The notes beneath the pieces are model-generated. The model made no database searches. It was not told the origin of the DNA and worked only from the letters and a program-made list of their open reading frames with translations. This document shows positions 18,019 through 25,538 of a DNA stretch of 31,287 nt, piece by piece. Source of the DNA: an uncultured Collinsella sp. (GTDB taxonomy: Bacteria > Actinomycetota > Coriobacteriia > Coriobacteriales > Coriobacteriaceae); contig CABSAN010000022.1 in assembly GCA_902475785.1 (NCBI GenBank), positions 1-31,287 on the forward strand, read 5' to 3'. The position numbers and the translations under genes were made by a program. Positions within the stretch are counted from its first letter, which is position 1. Each line of letters opens with the position of its first letter.

Positions 18019-18077
18019 TCGAACCCGCGATATCCACCTTGAAAGGGTGGCGTCCTTGGCCGCTAGACGATGGGGAC
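18001..18077 (-). tRNA. tRNA-Glu (anticodon UUC)
   Basis: The complement of 18077-18001 folds as a full tRNA with encoded CCA. The acceptor GTCCCCA pairs with TGGGGGC, followed by discriminator A and CCA. The D-arm contains TCTAGCGGCC. The anticodon stem CCACC/GGTGG holds loop CTTTCAA, giving anticodon TTC. The T-arm is GCGGGTTCGAATCCCGC. It decodes GAA/GAG. A TATACT box lies just upstream and a terminator just downstream, so it is its own transcription unit. Confidence 0.97.
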
Positions 18078-18087
18078 AGCGGGAAAG

Positions 18088-18093
18088 AGTATA
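18088..18093 (-). promoter_or_regulatory. -10 box of the tRNA-Glu promoter
   Basis: The complement of 18088-18093 reads TATACT, a near-consensus sigma-70-type -10 hexamer about ten bases ahead of the mature tRNA 5' end. No good -35 box is seen at the usual spacing. Confidence 0.55.
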
Positions 18094-18133
18094 GCAGACT
18101 TTTTTGCCGGTGCGTATATCGATGGCAAACTGG

Positions 18134-18169
18134 AAAACCACCACAAAGGTGCCTGTCCCTTTGTAGTGG
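18134..18169 (-). terminator. Terminator of the murT-gatD operon, also a REP-like palindrome
   Basis: The 12 bases 18138-18149 pair with 18158-18169, with one mismatch, around an eight-base loop TGCCTGTC. On the minus strand it lies eight bases after the fusion gene stop and is followed by UUUU (18137-18134), so it can terminate. Its sequence, ACAAAGGTGCCTGTCCCTTT, is of the repeated-palindrome style also seen at 25478-25508. Confidence 0.7.
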
Positions 18170-18176
18170 CGGGGCG

Positions 18177-20354
18177 TTAGGGGAGGAGCTTCATGGCGGC
18201 GTCGTGGGCGGCGTGCTCGTAGGTGTCGTCGAGGGGTTTGAGCGGCAGCAGGGCTGTGGCCTGTGCATCGCCGCGACGCTCGAGGGCGTGGGTAATGAGC
18301 CAGTCGGCGAGTTCAGGGTTCTTGGGTAGCGCTGGTCCGTGCAGGTACGTGCCGATGACGCCCTTGTAGATGATGCCCTCAAAGCCGTCGTCGCCGTTGT
18401 TGCCGGTACCCGTGACGACGGACGTTCCGAGTGGCGTGGCCTCTGCATCAAGCAGGGTTCGGCCGCCGTGGTTCTCGAATCCCACAAAGGGCTCGGGTGC
18501 CAGGACGGTCTTGACGGCGACGTTGCCGATCAGGCGGTTAGAACCGCGCACGGTTTCGGCGGAAATGACACCCAGACCTTCGATGCGATTCTCGCCCATA
18601 TAGTACGAACGGCCGAGCAGCTGATAGCTGCCGCAGATGGCGAGCAATGAGCCACCATCTTCAACATAGGACGCGACCTTGTCTTTTTGAGCGAGCAGTT
18701 CATGTGCCACAGCCAACTGATCGCGGTCGGAGCCGCCGCCCATCATGACGATATCGGCGTCGGTCAGGTCGAGCACCTCGCCCATGCGGACCTCGTCCAC
18801 GCGAACGGGGATGCCGCGCCAGGCGCAGCGGCGCTCGAGCACGATAACGTTGCCGCCGTCACCGTAGAGGTTGAGCGCGTCGGGATACAGGTAGACGATA
18901 CGCAGCGGGCGCGAAAGCTCGGTCGGCGCGACGCCGACGGGAACGGCACTGCCATCGGCACACGTTGCAGCGTGGGCGACAACCGTAGCCGCATCGGTGC
19001 CCTTGAGCCCGTCGAGCTCCTTGACCAGCGGCGGGAAGGCCGTGTAGTTGGCGACGGCGTAGAAAGTGTCGCCAGCCTCCTCGTCTGCCACGGCGCCGAT
19101 CGCCTGCTCGATATTCGAGATGATGGCGGCGTCGATGCCGGCGTACTTGAGGCGCACCTGCATGTCGTGCGCGCGCGTGCCGCCAGCAAAGGCGACAAGC
19201 CCCGTTGTGTCGGCGATGCGCTCAAAGTCGACGTCGTAAATCCACGATACATCGTGGCCGTCGGCATCGTTGTCGTTGAGGAAGAAAGCGCAGAGCCTGC
19301 CACCTGCTGTTTTAATGGACTGGATCTGGCGATCGAAGCCTACGGGATTCTTGGCCAGGTTGGCCTCGACGGTTCGGCCGGCGATATTCCAACGGCCCAT
19401 GCGACCACCTGCTGGCACGTAGGCGTCGAGCGTGGGCTGCAGGTGAGCTGCGTCCACGCCCAGCTCGCGCGCCGCAAAGAAGGCGGCGGCAACGTTGTAG
19501 ACCATATACAGGCCGTTGTAGCGCGTGGCGATGTGTACGGCAGCCGCGTCGGGCGCAGATCCAAAGACCAGGTCAAAGCCGTAGCCGTCGCAGCCGAGCT
19601 CAACGCCCGTCACGCGACGGACCAGCGCGGGGCGACCCCAACCGCACGAAGGACAATGATAGGCGCCGAGCTGTCCGTACTGCACATAGTCGTACTCCAG
19701 CGGCGCGTTGCACTGCGAGCAAAAACGCGAGTCGCTAATGCGATCGGACTCGGTGCCCGTGGCACCGTCGATGCCAAAGGTGATGCTCGTGTTGGGGACG
19801 CGCGCGGCGATCGAGGCGCACAGCGGATCGTCGGCGTTATAGATGAGCGTCGTTGCCGGCGAAAGCTCCAGCGCGTGGGCGATGACGTCCTGGGTGTGGT
19901 CGATCTCGCCGTAGCGATCCAGCTGGTCACGGAACAGGTTGAGCAGCACAAAGTAGGTCGGCTTGAGCTTGGGCAAGACGCGCACCGTGTAGAGCTCGTC
20001 GCACTCAAAAACGCCTACGCGCTTGCCACTGTCAGTGTGCTTAAGGCCGTCGCGGGCCTCGAGCAGAGCACCCACTACGCCAGGCTCCATATTGTTGCCG
20101 GCACGGTTGCACACCACGGTAGCACCGCTGGCAGCAACGGCGTCGGCGATGAGGTTGGATGTGGTGGTCTTGCCATTAGTACCGGTGATCACCACGCTGC
20201 GGTCGACCAGGCTCGCGAGGTCGCTTAGCAGCTCGGGGTCGATCTTCATGGCGATGCGGCCGGGAAGCACGCCACCCTGGCGTTTGAGGACAGAGCGCAG
20301 TCCCCAGCGGGCGATATCGCTCGAGGTGCAGGCGAGAGATGAGCGGAGGTTCAT
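18177..20354 (-). CDS. murT-gatD: MurT-GatD fusion: lipid II isoglutaminyl synthase in one chain
   Basis: This enzyme amidates the D-glutamate of the peptidoglycan stem on lipid II. Residues 1 to about 475 are MurT: a Mur-ligase ATP site GTNGKTTT at 58-65, a four-cysteine zinc ribbon (C212, C215, C234, C237) and the DUF1727 end. From about 480 the chain continues as GatD, a class I glutamine amidotransferase, starting PLRIVYLYPDALNLYGDGGN. It has the nucleophile C574 in LAICGSYQLLG and H672 in GTYLHGP. In the best-studied organisms murT and gatD are separate adjacent genes. Here no stop or frameshift separates them, so ammonia production and transfer are physically joined. It is last in a minus-strand operon with two unknown helical proteins. 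The N-terminus matches MurT, supporting ATG at 20354. Confidence 0.93.
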   Translation of the reverse strand: MNLRSSLACTSSDIARWGLRSVLKRQGGVLPGRIAMKIDPELLSDLASLVDRSVVITGTNGKTTTSNLIADAVAASGATVVCNRAGNNMEPGVVGALLEARDGLKHTDSGKRVGVFECDELYTVRVLPKLKPTYFVLLNLFRDQLDRYGEIDHTQDVIAHALELSPATTLIYNADDPLCASIAARVPNTSITFGIDGATGTESDRISDSRFCSQCNAPLEYDYVQYGQLGAYHCPSCGWGRPALVRRVTGVELGCDGYGFDLVFGSAPDAAAVHIATRYNGLYMVYNVAAAFFAARELGVDAAHLQPTLDAYVPAGGRMGRWNIAGRTVEANLAKNPVGFDRQIQSIKTAGGRLCAFFLNDNDADGHDVSWIYDVDFERIADTTGLVAFAGGTRAHDMQVRLKYAGIDAAIISNIEQAIGAVADEEAGDTFYAVANYTAFPPLVKELDGLKGTDAATVVAHAATCADGSAVPVGVAPTELSRPLRIVYLYPDALNLYGDGGNVIVLERRCAWRGIPVRVDEVRMGEVLDLTDADIVMMGGGSDRDQLAVAHELLAQKDKVASYVEDGGSLLAICGSYQLLGRSYYMGENRIEGLGVISAETVRGSNRLIGNVAVKTVLAPEPFVGFENHGGRTLLDAEATPLGTSVVTGTGNNGDDGFEGIIYKGVIGTYLHGPALPKNPELADWLITHALERRGDAQATALLPLKPLDDTYEHAAHDAAMKLLP

Positions 20355-20399
20355 GAAGCCGTTCCTAACATAGATGACATGGTCGGGGCGATCGCGTCG

Positions 20400-21443
20400 C
20401 TAAAAGCCGTAGCGGCGCGCAAATTCCTGGGCAAGCTGCGATACATCTTCGCAGGCGTTGGCCCAGGGGGCAAAGTCGGGGGTGTCCGAGATAATGCCGT
20501 CGGCTTCCCAAACCGCCTGGTGCGAGAGGTCCCAGGGGTCGCGTGGCTCGGGTCGGCAGGGAAGGTACGGCGTCTGGTACATGGGGTTCAGCAAGAAGAA
20601 CGCGCCGCCCTCGCAACGGTTAGCGAACTCACGCAGCGCGCGCGTCGCCGGACGCATCTTGTTTGTTTTGAACAGCAGAATCGTGCGGGCGAGCAGGTAC
20701 CAGGGGGAGTTCTCGAGGGTATCGGCCCCCACCTGCTCCTCGAGCTGGTGAGCCAGGGCAAAAAAGCCGTCCTGGTCTTCCAAGCGGGCGAGGGCGAGCA
20801 ACACGGTGCCGGCAGCTCGGGTGGGATAACCTTCTGCCTTAAGGACGCGGCGGGCGTAGTTGGCAGCAGCACGGTAACGAGCGCTCGCCATGCACAGCTG
20901 CGAGATGGCCTCGAGCGTGTGAAGCCAGCCAATAAGCGCCGGCTCGCTCACGGTAAGGTCTGCTGCGGTGACACCGTCGGCCAAAACATTATTGGCCCAG
21001 TAGTGCGGGGCCTCCATGTCGAACCCGGGCACGCTTTGTTGCAGGTAGTCGGCCGTACTCGTCTCGAGCTTCATCAAGTCGCCCAGGCAGGCATCAACGG
21101 GCGTGTCCGCCAGGATGATGGCGAGCAGCTGCGCATCGACGGCAAGTGCATCGACGCGGACGATCTTGAGCAGCTCATCGCGCATATCGTCGAACAGACG
21201 GTTGCGCGTCTGCTCAAACTCCTCGTCGCTGCCCATGTCCTCGATGCGACGAAGCTCGTCAAGCAAATGACGATGAACGCCGGCATAGGACAGCAGCGCT
21301 TGGGCATGTTCGGTTTGCGCATACTTGTGAGGGTTTGCGCTGATGTCGTTATGGACAAGCTCGCGTGCTGCATCGGTGAGTTCGGGGTGCGATGCCAGAT
21401 AGGTGCGCTCCAGATAGGCGGGGATGTAGACGCTCGGATCCAT
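20400..21443 (-). CDS. Helical-repeat (TPR-like) protein of unknown function
   Basis: This 347-residue, apparently soluble protein is rich in Ala, Leu and acidic residues and looks all-helical. I see no catalytic motif, signal peptide or membrane segment. The segment from about 195 to 270 (RYRAAANYARRVLKAEG, then GTVLLALARLEDQDGFFALAHQLEEQ) has the rhythm of TPR helix pairs. Its ATG overlaps the stop of the upstream gene by one base (TAATG), so the two are translated together. The murT-gatD fusion begins 45 bases downstream. Function is unknown. The operon position hints at a link to the cell envelope, which is only an inference. Confidence 0.75.
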   Translation of the reverse strand: MDPSVYIPAYLERTYLASHPELTDAARELVHNDISANPHKYAQTEHAQALLSYAGVHRHLLDELRRIEDMGSDEEFEQTRNRLFDDMRDELLKIVRVDALAVDAQLLAIILADTPVDACLGDLMKLETSTADYLQQSVPGFDMEAPHYWANNVLADGVTAADLTVSEPALIGWLHTLEAISQLCMASARYRAAANYARRVLKAEGYPTRAAGTVLLALARLEDQDGFFALAHQLEEQVGADTLENSPWYLLARTILLFKTNKMRPATRALREFANRCEGGAFFLLNPMYQTPYLPCRPEPRDPWDLSHQAVWEADGIISDTPDFAPWANACEDVSQLAQEFARRYGF

Positions 21444-22519
21444 TAGAGGTCTCCTCCCTTAAACGGCAATCCCTGTTCGGCCGCGCGCAGGATTCGTTCG
21501 TCGATCTGGGAGCGCACGATGTCGTTGGTGGCGACCCAGGCGGCAAAGCTGGCGTTGTCGGGCGCGCCTAGGCCCTCCTGCAGCACCGGCGTCGCCTCGG
21601 ACAGGGCAAGGACAAGCTCGTCGGTGGAGCCCACGCCCACGTTGACGCGGGCATAGACGCCATCGGGAAATTCGGTTTGGAAGTAGAGTGCTTCGGCCGC
21701 GTGCGGGCATGAGCGCACCAGGATGCGCAGGTAGTGTTCGGCGCCCTCGTAATCCAGCTCGCGCCAGGCAGCGCTCATCAACGCGATGAGCGTCCACGGG
21801 TCCAGGTCGCGCTCTGCGTCCTTGGGACGGCGGCGCAGCGGCGTGTTGGCAAGATAGGGTACGGAGTGGGCAGAACGAAAACGCTTGAGCTCCTCGGCAG
21901 GGTATTCGAGCTTTGCCATGGCAAGCATCGCGGTATGGCGGACGCCAGCGGGATCGTTGGGCGCAAAGTCCAGGCTGCGATTCGCGGCATCCAGCGACAT
22001 GCGGTAGCGGCCGCTAATGAGCGCGCGCGATGCCAAGGCAGCAAGCCAGCGCAGGTAGGGACGGCGGGTCAGGTCGCCTGCGGCCTCACGCTCGTAGGGG
22101 TCCTGCGCCGAGGCGATCTTGAGCGCCAGATCGTGCTCCACCTCGTCGCACTTGGACACCAGATACTGCACGTATTCCTCGTTGGATTCGGCTGTGAGCG
22201 CCGTCAGCATGCGCTGGGCATCCCAGTTGGCCGGATCGAGCGCGGCCGCCTCGCGGAGCATGTTCTCGGCTGCAGCTTCTTCTTGCTCTGCCTGGGCGTC
22301 GTCGGGGATAAAGGGGATGCGGTAGTCGACAGCCTCGACGACCTTGGCAATCAGATGCCCAGCTCGGTCGCGGTCGTGCACGATGAGCGGCGCGGGGTTA
22401 CGGGTGAATTGTTCCATCAGACGCTCGACGGCGGGGCCGTCGGTGAGTGGAATATTGTCGCGGCGCAAGGCCTCAAGAACGAGGCGATGGCAATCCTCTT
22501 GAATGGGGTCGAATGCCAT
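21443..22519 (-). CDS. Helical-repeat protein of unknown function, first gene of the murT-gatD operon
   Basis: The 358-residue product is hydrophilic and predicted helical. Phrases such as AAALDPANWDAQRMLTAL and AANRSLDFAPNDPAGVRHTA resemble TPR units with an N-P or D-P turn between helices. There is no recognisable enzyme motif or export signal. The frame opens at 22549, but ATG at 22519 has AAGGAGG five bases upstream and is the better start. It is coupled to the next gene by a TAATG overlap. The two proteins are similar in size and character and may form a scaffold pair. I cannot name a family. Confidence 0.75.
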   Translation of the reverse strand: MAFDPIQEDCHRLVLEALRRDNIPLTDGPAVERLMEQFTRNPAPLIVHDRDRAGHLIAKVVEAVDYRIPFIPDDAQAEQEEAAAENMLREAAALDPANWDAQRMLTALTAESNEEYVQYLVSKCDEVEHDLALKIASAQDPYEREAAGDLTRRPYLRWLAALASRALISGRYRMSLDAANRSLDFAPNDPAGVRHTAMLAMAKLEYPAEELKRFRSAHSVPYLANTPLRRRPKDAERDLDPWTLIALMSAAWRELDYEGAEHYLRILVRSCPHAAEALYFQTEFPDGVYARVNVGVGSTDELVLALSEATPVLQEGLGAPDNASFAAWVATNDIVRSQIDERILRAAEQGLPFKGGDL

Positions 22520-23019
22520 GGGGCCTCCTTTGCTGCGGTTAGGGTTCAAATCATCTCTATATAAGGTTCTAGTTTACCCGCATGTGGCACACCGGGGGTG
22601 CCGCACTTGGACTTGCACCTTTGCACCACGAAGACGGATGTCGCACAAATGTCGGCACCTCGGTTGCGCGGGTGGTATCACAGTGCCGTAAACGGTCGAT
22701 TTTTGGCGGCGAACGGGGCACATTTTGGAGGGGCACAGTCCTGCCCGGGATATGTAGTCAACCCTGATAAAACGTTTGCCCAGCTTGGGGTACGAATGCC
22801 CCACAAGAGTCTTCAGGGATAGAAAAAACGTTTCATCATTGTCAGCTTTAGGTGAATAACTGACCAACCAGAACGGTAAAATAGTGTTTGTCTGAGCGTT
22901 GAGACGTTTGGACATCGTGCATTGCCATCGCCGGCAACGCGCAAACCGGTCCTAACGGAGCCAATTGGGTGCTCCGTTATATACGCAAGTCTAAGAGGGG
23001 CTTGTTTAGGAGGCACAGT
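22520..23019. other. 500-base gene-free spacer upstream of the alcohol dehydrogenase
   Basis: No gene is supported here, although both strands carry incidental open frames up to 113 codons, rich in Cys and Arg and without ribosome-binding sites. Visible features are a TGGGG/CCCCA hairpin at 22786-22803, short GGCAC/GTGCC repeats near 22586-22602 and an AT-rich stretch at about 22820-22900 that probably holds promoters. The last 50 bases are the leader of the dehydrogenase, with AGGAGG at 23008-23013. Confidence 0.5.
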
Positions 23020-24243
23020 ATGGGACGTTTTACCAATCCTCGCGATCTGTACTTTGGTGAGGGCGCTCGCCACGAGGTGAAGAACCTCAAGGGCAAGAAG
23101 GCCATCATCGTTTCTGGCGGCAGCTCTATGCGCCGCGGCGGGTTCCTGCAGGACGTTGAGGCCGACCTCAAAGAGGCCGGCATGGAGGTCAAGCTGTTCG
23201 AGGGCGTCGAGTCCGATCCCTCCATCGAGACCGTCATGAAGGGCGCAGCCGCTATGCGCGAGTTCGAGCCCGACTGGATCGTTGCTATCGGCGGCGGCTC
23301 GCCCATCGATGCCGCTAAGGCCATGTGGGTCTTCTACGAGTATCCCGAGGAGTCCTTCGATAACATCATCCAGCCGTTCAGCTTCCCCGAGCTGCGTCAG
23401 AAGGCTCACTTCTGCGCCATCTCCTCTACCTCCGGCACCGCTACCGAGGTCACTGCCTTCTCCGTCATCACCGACTACGCCAAGGGCATCAAGTACCCGC
23501 TGGCCGACTTCAACATCACCCCTGATGTCGCCATCGTCGACCCCGAGCTCACCTACACCATGCCCGCCAAGCTGTGCGCTCATACCGGCATGGACGCTCT
23601 GACCCACTGCATGGAGGCCTACGTTTCCACCTGCGCCTCTATGTTCACCGACGCCAACGCTCTGCACGGCATCCGCGAGATCGTCGAGTGGCTGCCCAAG
23701 TCCTATGCTGGCGACCATGAGGCCCGTCAGCATATGCACGAGGCTCAGTGCATCGCCGGTATCGCCTTCTCCTCGGGCCTGCTGGGCATCGTTCACTCCA
23801 TGGCTCACAAGACCGGTGCAGCCTTTGAGAACGGTCACATCATCCACGGTGCTGCTAACGCCATGTACCTGGGCAAGGTCATCCAGTGGAACTCCAAGGA
23901 CCCGCGTGCTGCCGAGCGTTATGCTTACGTGGCCAAGGAGATCCTGCACCTTCCCGGCGAGACCAACGAGGAGCTCATCGCTGCACTCGTCCAGAAGATC
24001 CGCGACCTCAACGACCAGCTCAACATTCCGCAGTCCATCAAGGATTACGCGAATGGTGGCGTGAAGGTCGACGCCGAGAACCCGCAGATGGTTTCCGAGG
24101 AGGAGTTCCTCGCCAAGCTGCCCGAGATCGCCGCGAACGCCGAGCAGGACGCCTGCACGCCCGAGAACCCGCGTGAGACCAAGGCTGCCGACTTCGAGAA
24201 GATTCTCAAGGCCTGCTACTACGACACCGACATCGATTTCTAA
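23020..24243 (+). CDS. Iron-containing alcohol dehydrogenase, butanol-dehydrogenase-like
   Basis: This NAD(P)H-dependent aldehyde reductase belongs to the group III (iron) family and probably acts in the reductive branch of fermentation. The 407-residue protein has the nucleotide-binding GGGSPIDAAK at 91-100 and SSTSGTATEVTAFSV near 135-149. The metal ligands are D192 and H196 (GMDALTH), H259 (VHSMAH) and H276 (IIHGAANA). ATG at 23020 with AGGAGG six bases upstream is clear, and the frame upstream to 22969 is leader. The substrate is not determined by sequence; the nearest type is the bacterial butanol/1,3-propanediol dehydrogenases. Strong codon bias suggests high expression. It is the first of three related dehydrogenases in a row. 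Confidence 0.93.
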   Translation: MGRFTNPRDLYFGEGARHEVKNLKGKKAIIVSGGSSMRRGGFLQDVEADLKEAGMEVKLFEGVESDPSIETVMKGAAAMREFEPDWIVAIGGGSPIDAAKAMWVFYEYPEESFDNIIQPFSFPELRQKAHFCAISSTSGTATEVTAFSVITDYAKGIKYPLADFNITPDVAIVDPELTYTMPAKLCAHTGMDALTHCMEAYVSTCASMFTDANALHGIREIVEWLPKSYAGDHEARQHMHEAQCIAGIAFSSGLLGIVHSMAHKTGAAFENGHIIHGAANAMYLGKVIQWNSKDPRAAERYAYVAKEILHLPGETNEELIAALVQKIRDLNDQLNIPQSIKDYANGGVKVDAENPQMVSEEEFLAKLPEIAANAEQDACTPENPRETKAADFEKILKACYYDTDIDF

Positions 24244-24265
24244 TCGACTCTTGTTATCGTAACGA

Positions 24266-24303
24266 GGGGCTCCGCACGTATCTGTACGGAGCCCCTTTTT
24301 TTT
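24266..24303 (+). terminator. Intrinsic terminator of the alcohol dehydrogenase
   Basis: GGGGCTCCG at 24266-24274 pairs perfectly with CGGAGCCCC at 24287-24295 and is followed by eight T residues. The next gene starts only 22 bases after the T-run. Confidence 0.93.
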
Positions 24304-24324
24304 CTTTTAGAGAATGGGATAGTT

Positions 24325-25425
24325 ATGGCTGCAATTTTCAATAGCCCCAGCAAGTACATCCAGGGTCCGGACGAGCTCGCCAAGCTCGGCTCCTATGTCG
24401 AGCCGCTTGGCGCTAAGGCCCTCGTCATCGTGACGCCTTCGGGCAAGAAGCGCGTCGGTGCCAAGATCGAGGGCGGCTTTGCCGAGACTAAGGCCGAGCT
24501 GCTGTTTGAGGACTTTAACGGTGAGTGCTCCAAGGGCGAGGTCGATCGCCTGGTTGCGCTCGCGCGCGACAACGGCTGCGACATCATCGTCGGCGTCGGT
24601 GGCGGCAAGATCCTCGACACCGCGAAGGCCGTTGCCTATTACCTGGAGTCCCCGGTTATCATTTGCCCCACCATTGCTTCGACCGATGCCCCGTGTTCGG
24701 CGCTTTCGGTGCTCTATACCGATGACGGCCAGTTCGACAAGTACCTCTTCCTTAAGGCAAACCCCAACATTGTCCTGATGGATACGACGGTTATCGCGGC
24801 GAGCCCGGTGCGCCTGACGGTTTCCGGTATGGGCGATGCGCTCGCAACCTATTTCGAGGCCCAGGCGACGCACGATGCCGACGGCGGCACCTGCGCCGGT
24901 GGCAAGGGCGGCATGGCCGGCCTGGCGCTCGCCAAGCTCTGCTACGAGACGCTTATGGCCGATGGCGTGAAGGCCAAGGTCGCGCTGGAGAAGGGTGCGC
25001 TGACGCCTGCCGTGGAGCACATCATCGAGGCAAATACGCTGCTCTCCGGCATTGGCTTTGAGAGCTCGGGCCTCGCTGCGGCCCATGCCATCCATAACGG
25101 CTTGACGATGCTGCCCGAGTGCCATGGCATGTATCACGGCGAGAAGGTCGCCTTTGGCACTATCGTCCAGCTGGTACTCGAGGACGCTCCGACTGAGAGG
25201 CTTGAGGAAGTCTTGGGCTTCTGCATTGAGCTGGGCCTGCCGGTCACGATGAAGGAACTTGGCGTTGCCGAGCTTACGCGCGAGCAGGCCATGATTGTTG
25301 CCGAGGCCGCCTGCGCGCCCGATGACACCATGTGCAACATGCCGTTTGAGGTGACGCCCGAGATGGTCGCGAACGCCATTCTGGGCGCCGACGCGCTGGG
25401 CCACTACTATCTCATGGATGAGTAA
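24325..25425 (+). CDS. gldA: Glycerol dehydrogenase
   Basis: GldA is a zinc-dependent member of the iron-type dehydrogenase fold that oxidises glycerol to dihydroxyacetone with NAD, or works in reverse on related ketones. The 366-residue protein shows VGVGGGKILDTAKA at 89-102, the substrate-site D121 in TDAPCSALSVLY, and metal ligands D171 (GMGDALATYF), H254 (AAAHAIHNGL) and H271 (MYHGEKVAFG). The ribosome-binding site is weak (GAATGGGA). The start lies 22 bases past the upstream terminator, which leaves no room for a separate promoter between the T-run and the gene. It must use read-through or a promoter inside the preceding gene. A terminator follows. Confidence 0.94.
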   Translation: MAAIFNSPSKYIQGPDELAKLGSYVEPLGAKALVIVTPSGKKRVGAKIEGGFAETKAELLFEDFNGECSKGEVDRLVALARDNGCDIIVGVGGGKILDTAKAVAYYLESPVIICPTIASTDAPCSALSVLYTDDGQFDKYLFLKANPNIVLMDTTVIAASPVRLTVSGMGDALATYFEAQATHDADGGTCAGGKGGMAGLALAKLCYETLMADGVKAKVALEKGALTPAVEHIIEANTLLSGIGFESSGLAAAHAIHNGLTMLPECHGMYHGEKVAFGTIVQLVLEDAPTERLEEVLGFCIELGLPVTMKELGVAELTREQAMIVAEAACAPDDTMCNMPFEVTPEMVANAILGADALGHYYLMDE

Positions 25426-25439
25426 ATCAAGCTAAGGAA

Positions 25440-25473
25440 GGGGCAAAGCCAGCAGATGACTTTGCCCCTTTTT
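25440..25473 (+). terminator. Intrinsic terminator of gldA
   Basis: GGGGCAAAG (25440-25448) pairs with CTTTGCCCC (25460-25468) around an 11-base loop, followed by five T residues. It is immediately followed by a second palindrome at 25478. Confidence 0.92.
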
Positions 25474-25477
25474 GCTA

Positions 25478-25508
25478 TGGTGCAAAGGGGTCAGGTTGCT
25501 TTGCACCA
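25478..25508. repeat. REP-like palindrome between the two glycerol dehydrogenases
   Basis: TGGTGCAAAG at 25478-25487 pairs perfectly with CTTTGCACCA at 25499-25508 around an 11-base loop GGGTCAGGTTG. It sits right after a complete terminator and has no T-run, so it is not needed for termination. It resembles the palindrome at 18138-18169 in layout: a CAAAG/CTTTG inner stem and a loop with a CAGG- or CCTG-containing core. Confidence 0.6.
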
Positions 25509-25538
25509 ATTGTTGTTGATGAAAGGGCGGATTCTCGT

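Noticed and set aside
22574..22915. 113-codon minus-strand open frame in the spacer before the alcohol dehydrogenase
   Set aside because: Cys/Arg-rich composition, no Shine-Dalgarno site and overlapping frames on the other strand make a real gene unlikely. A database search could overturn this.
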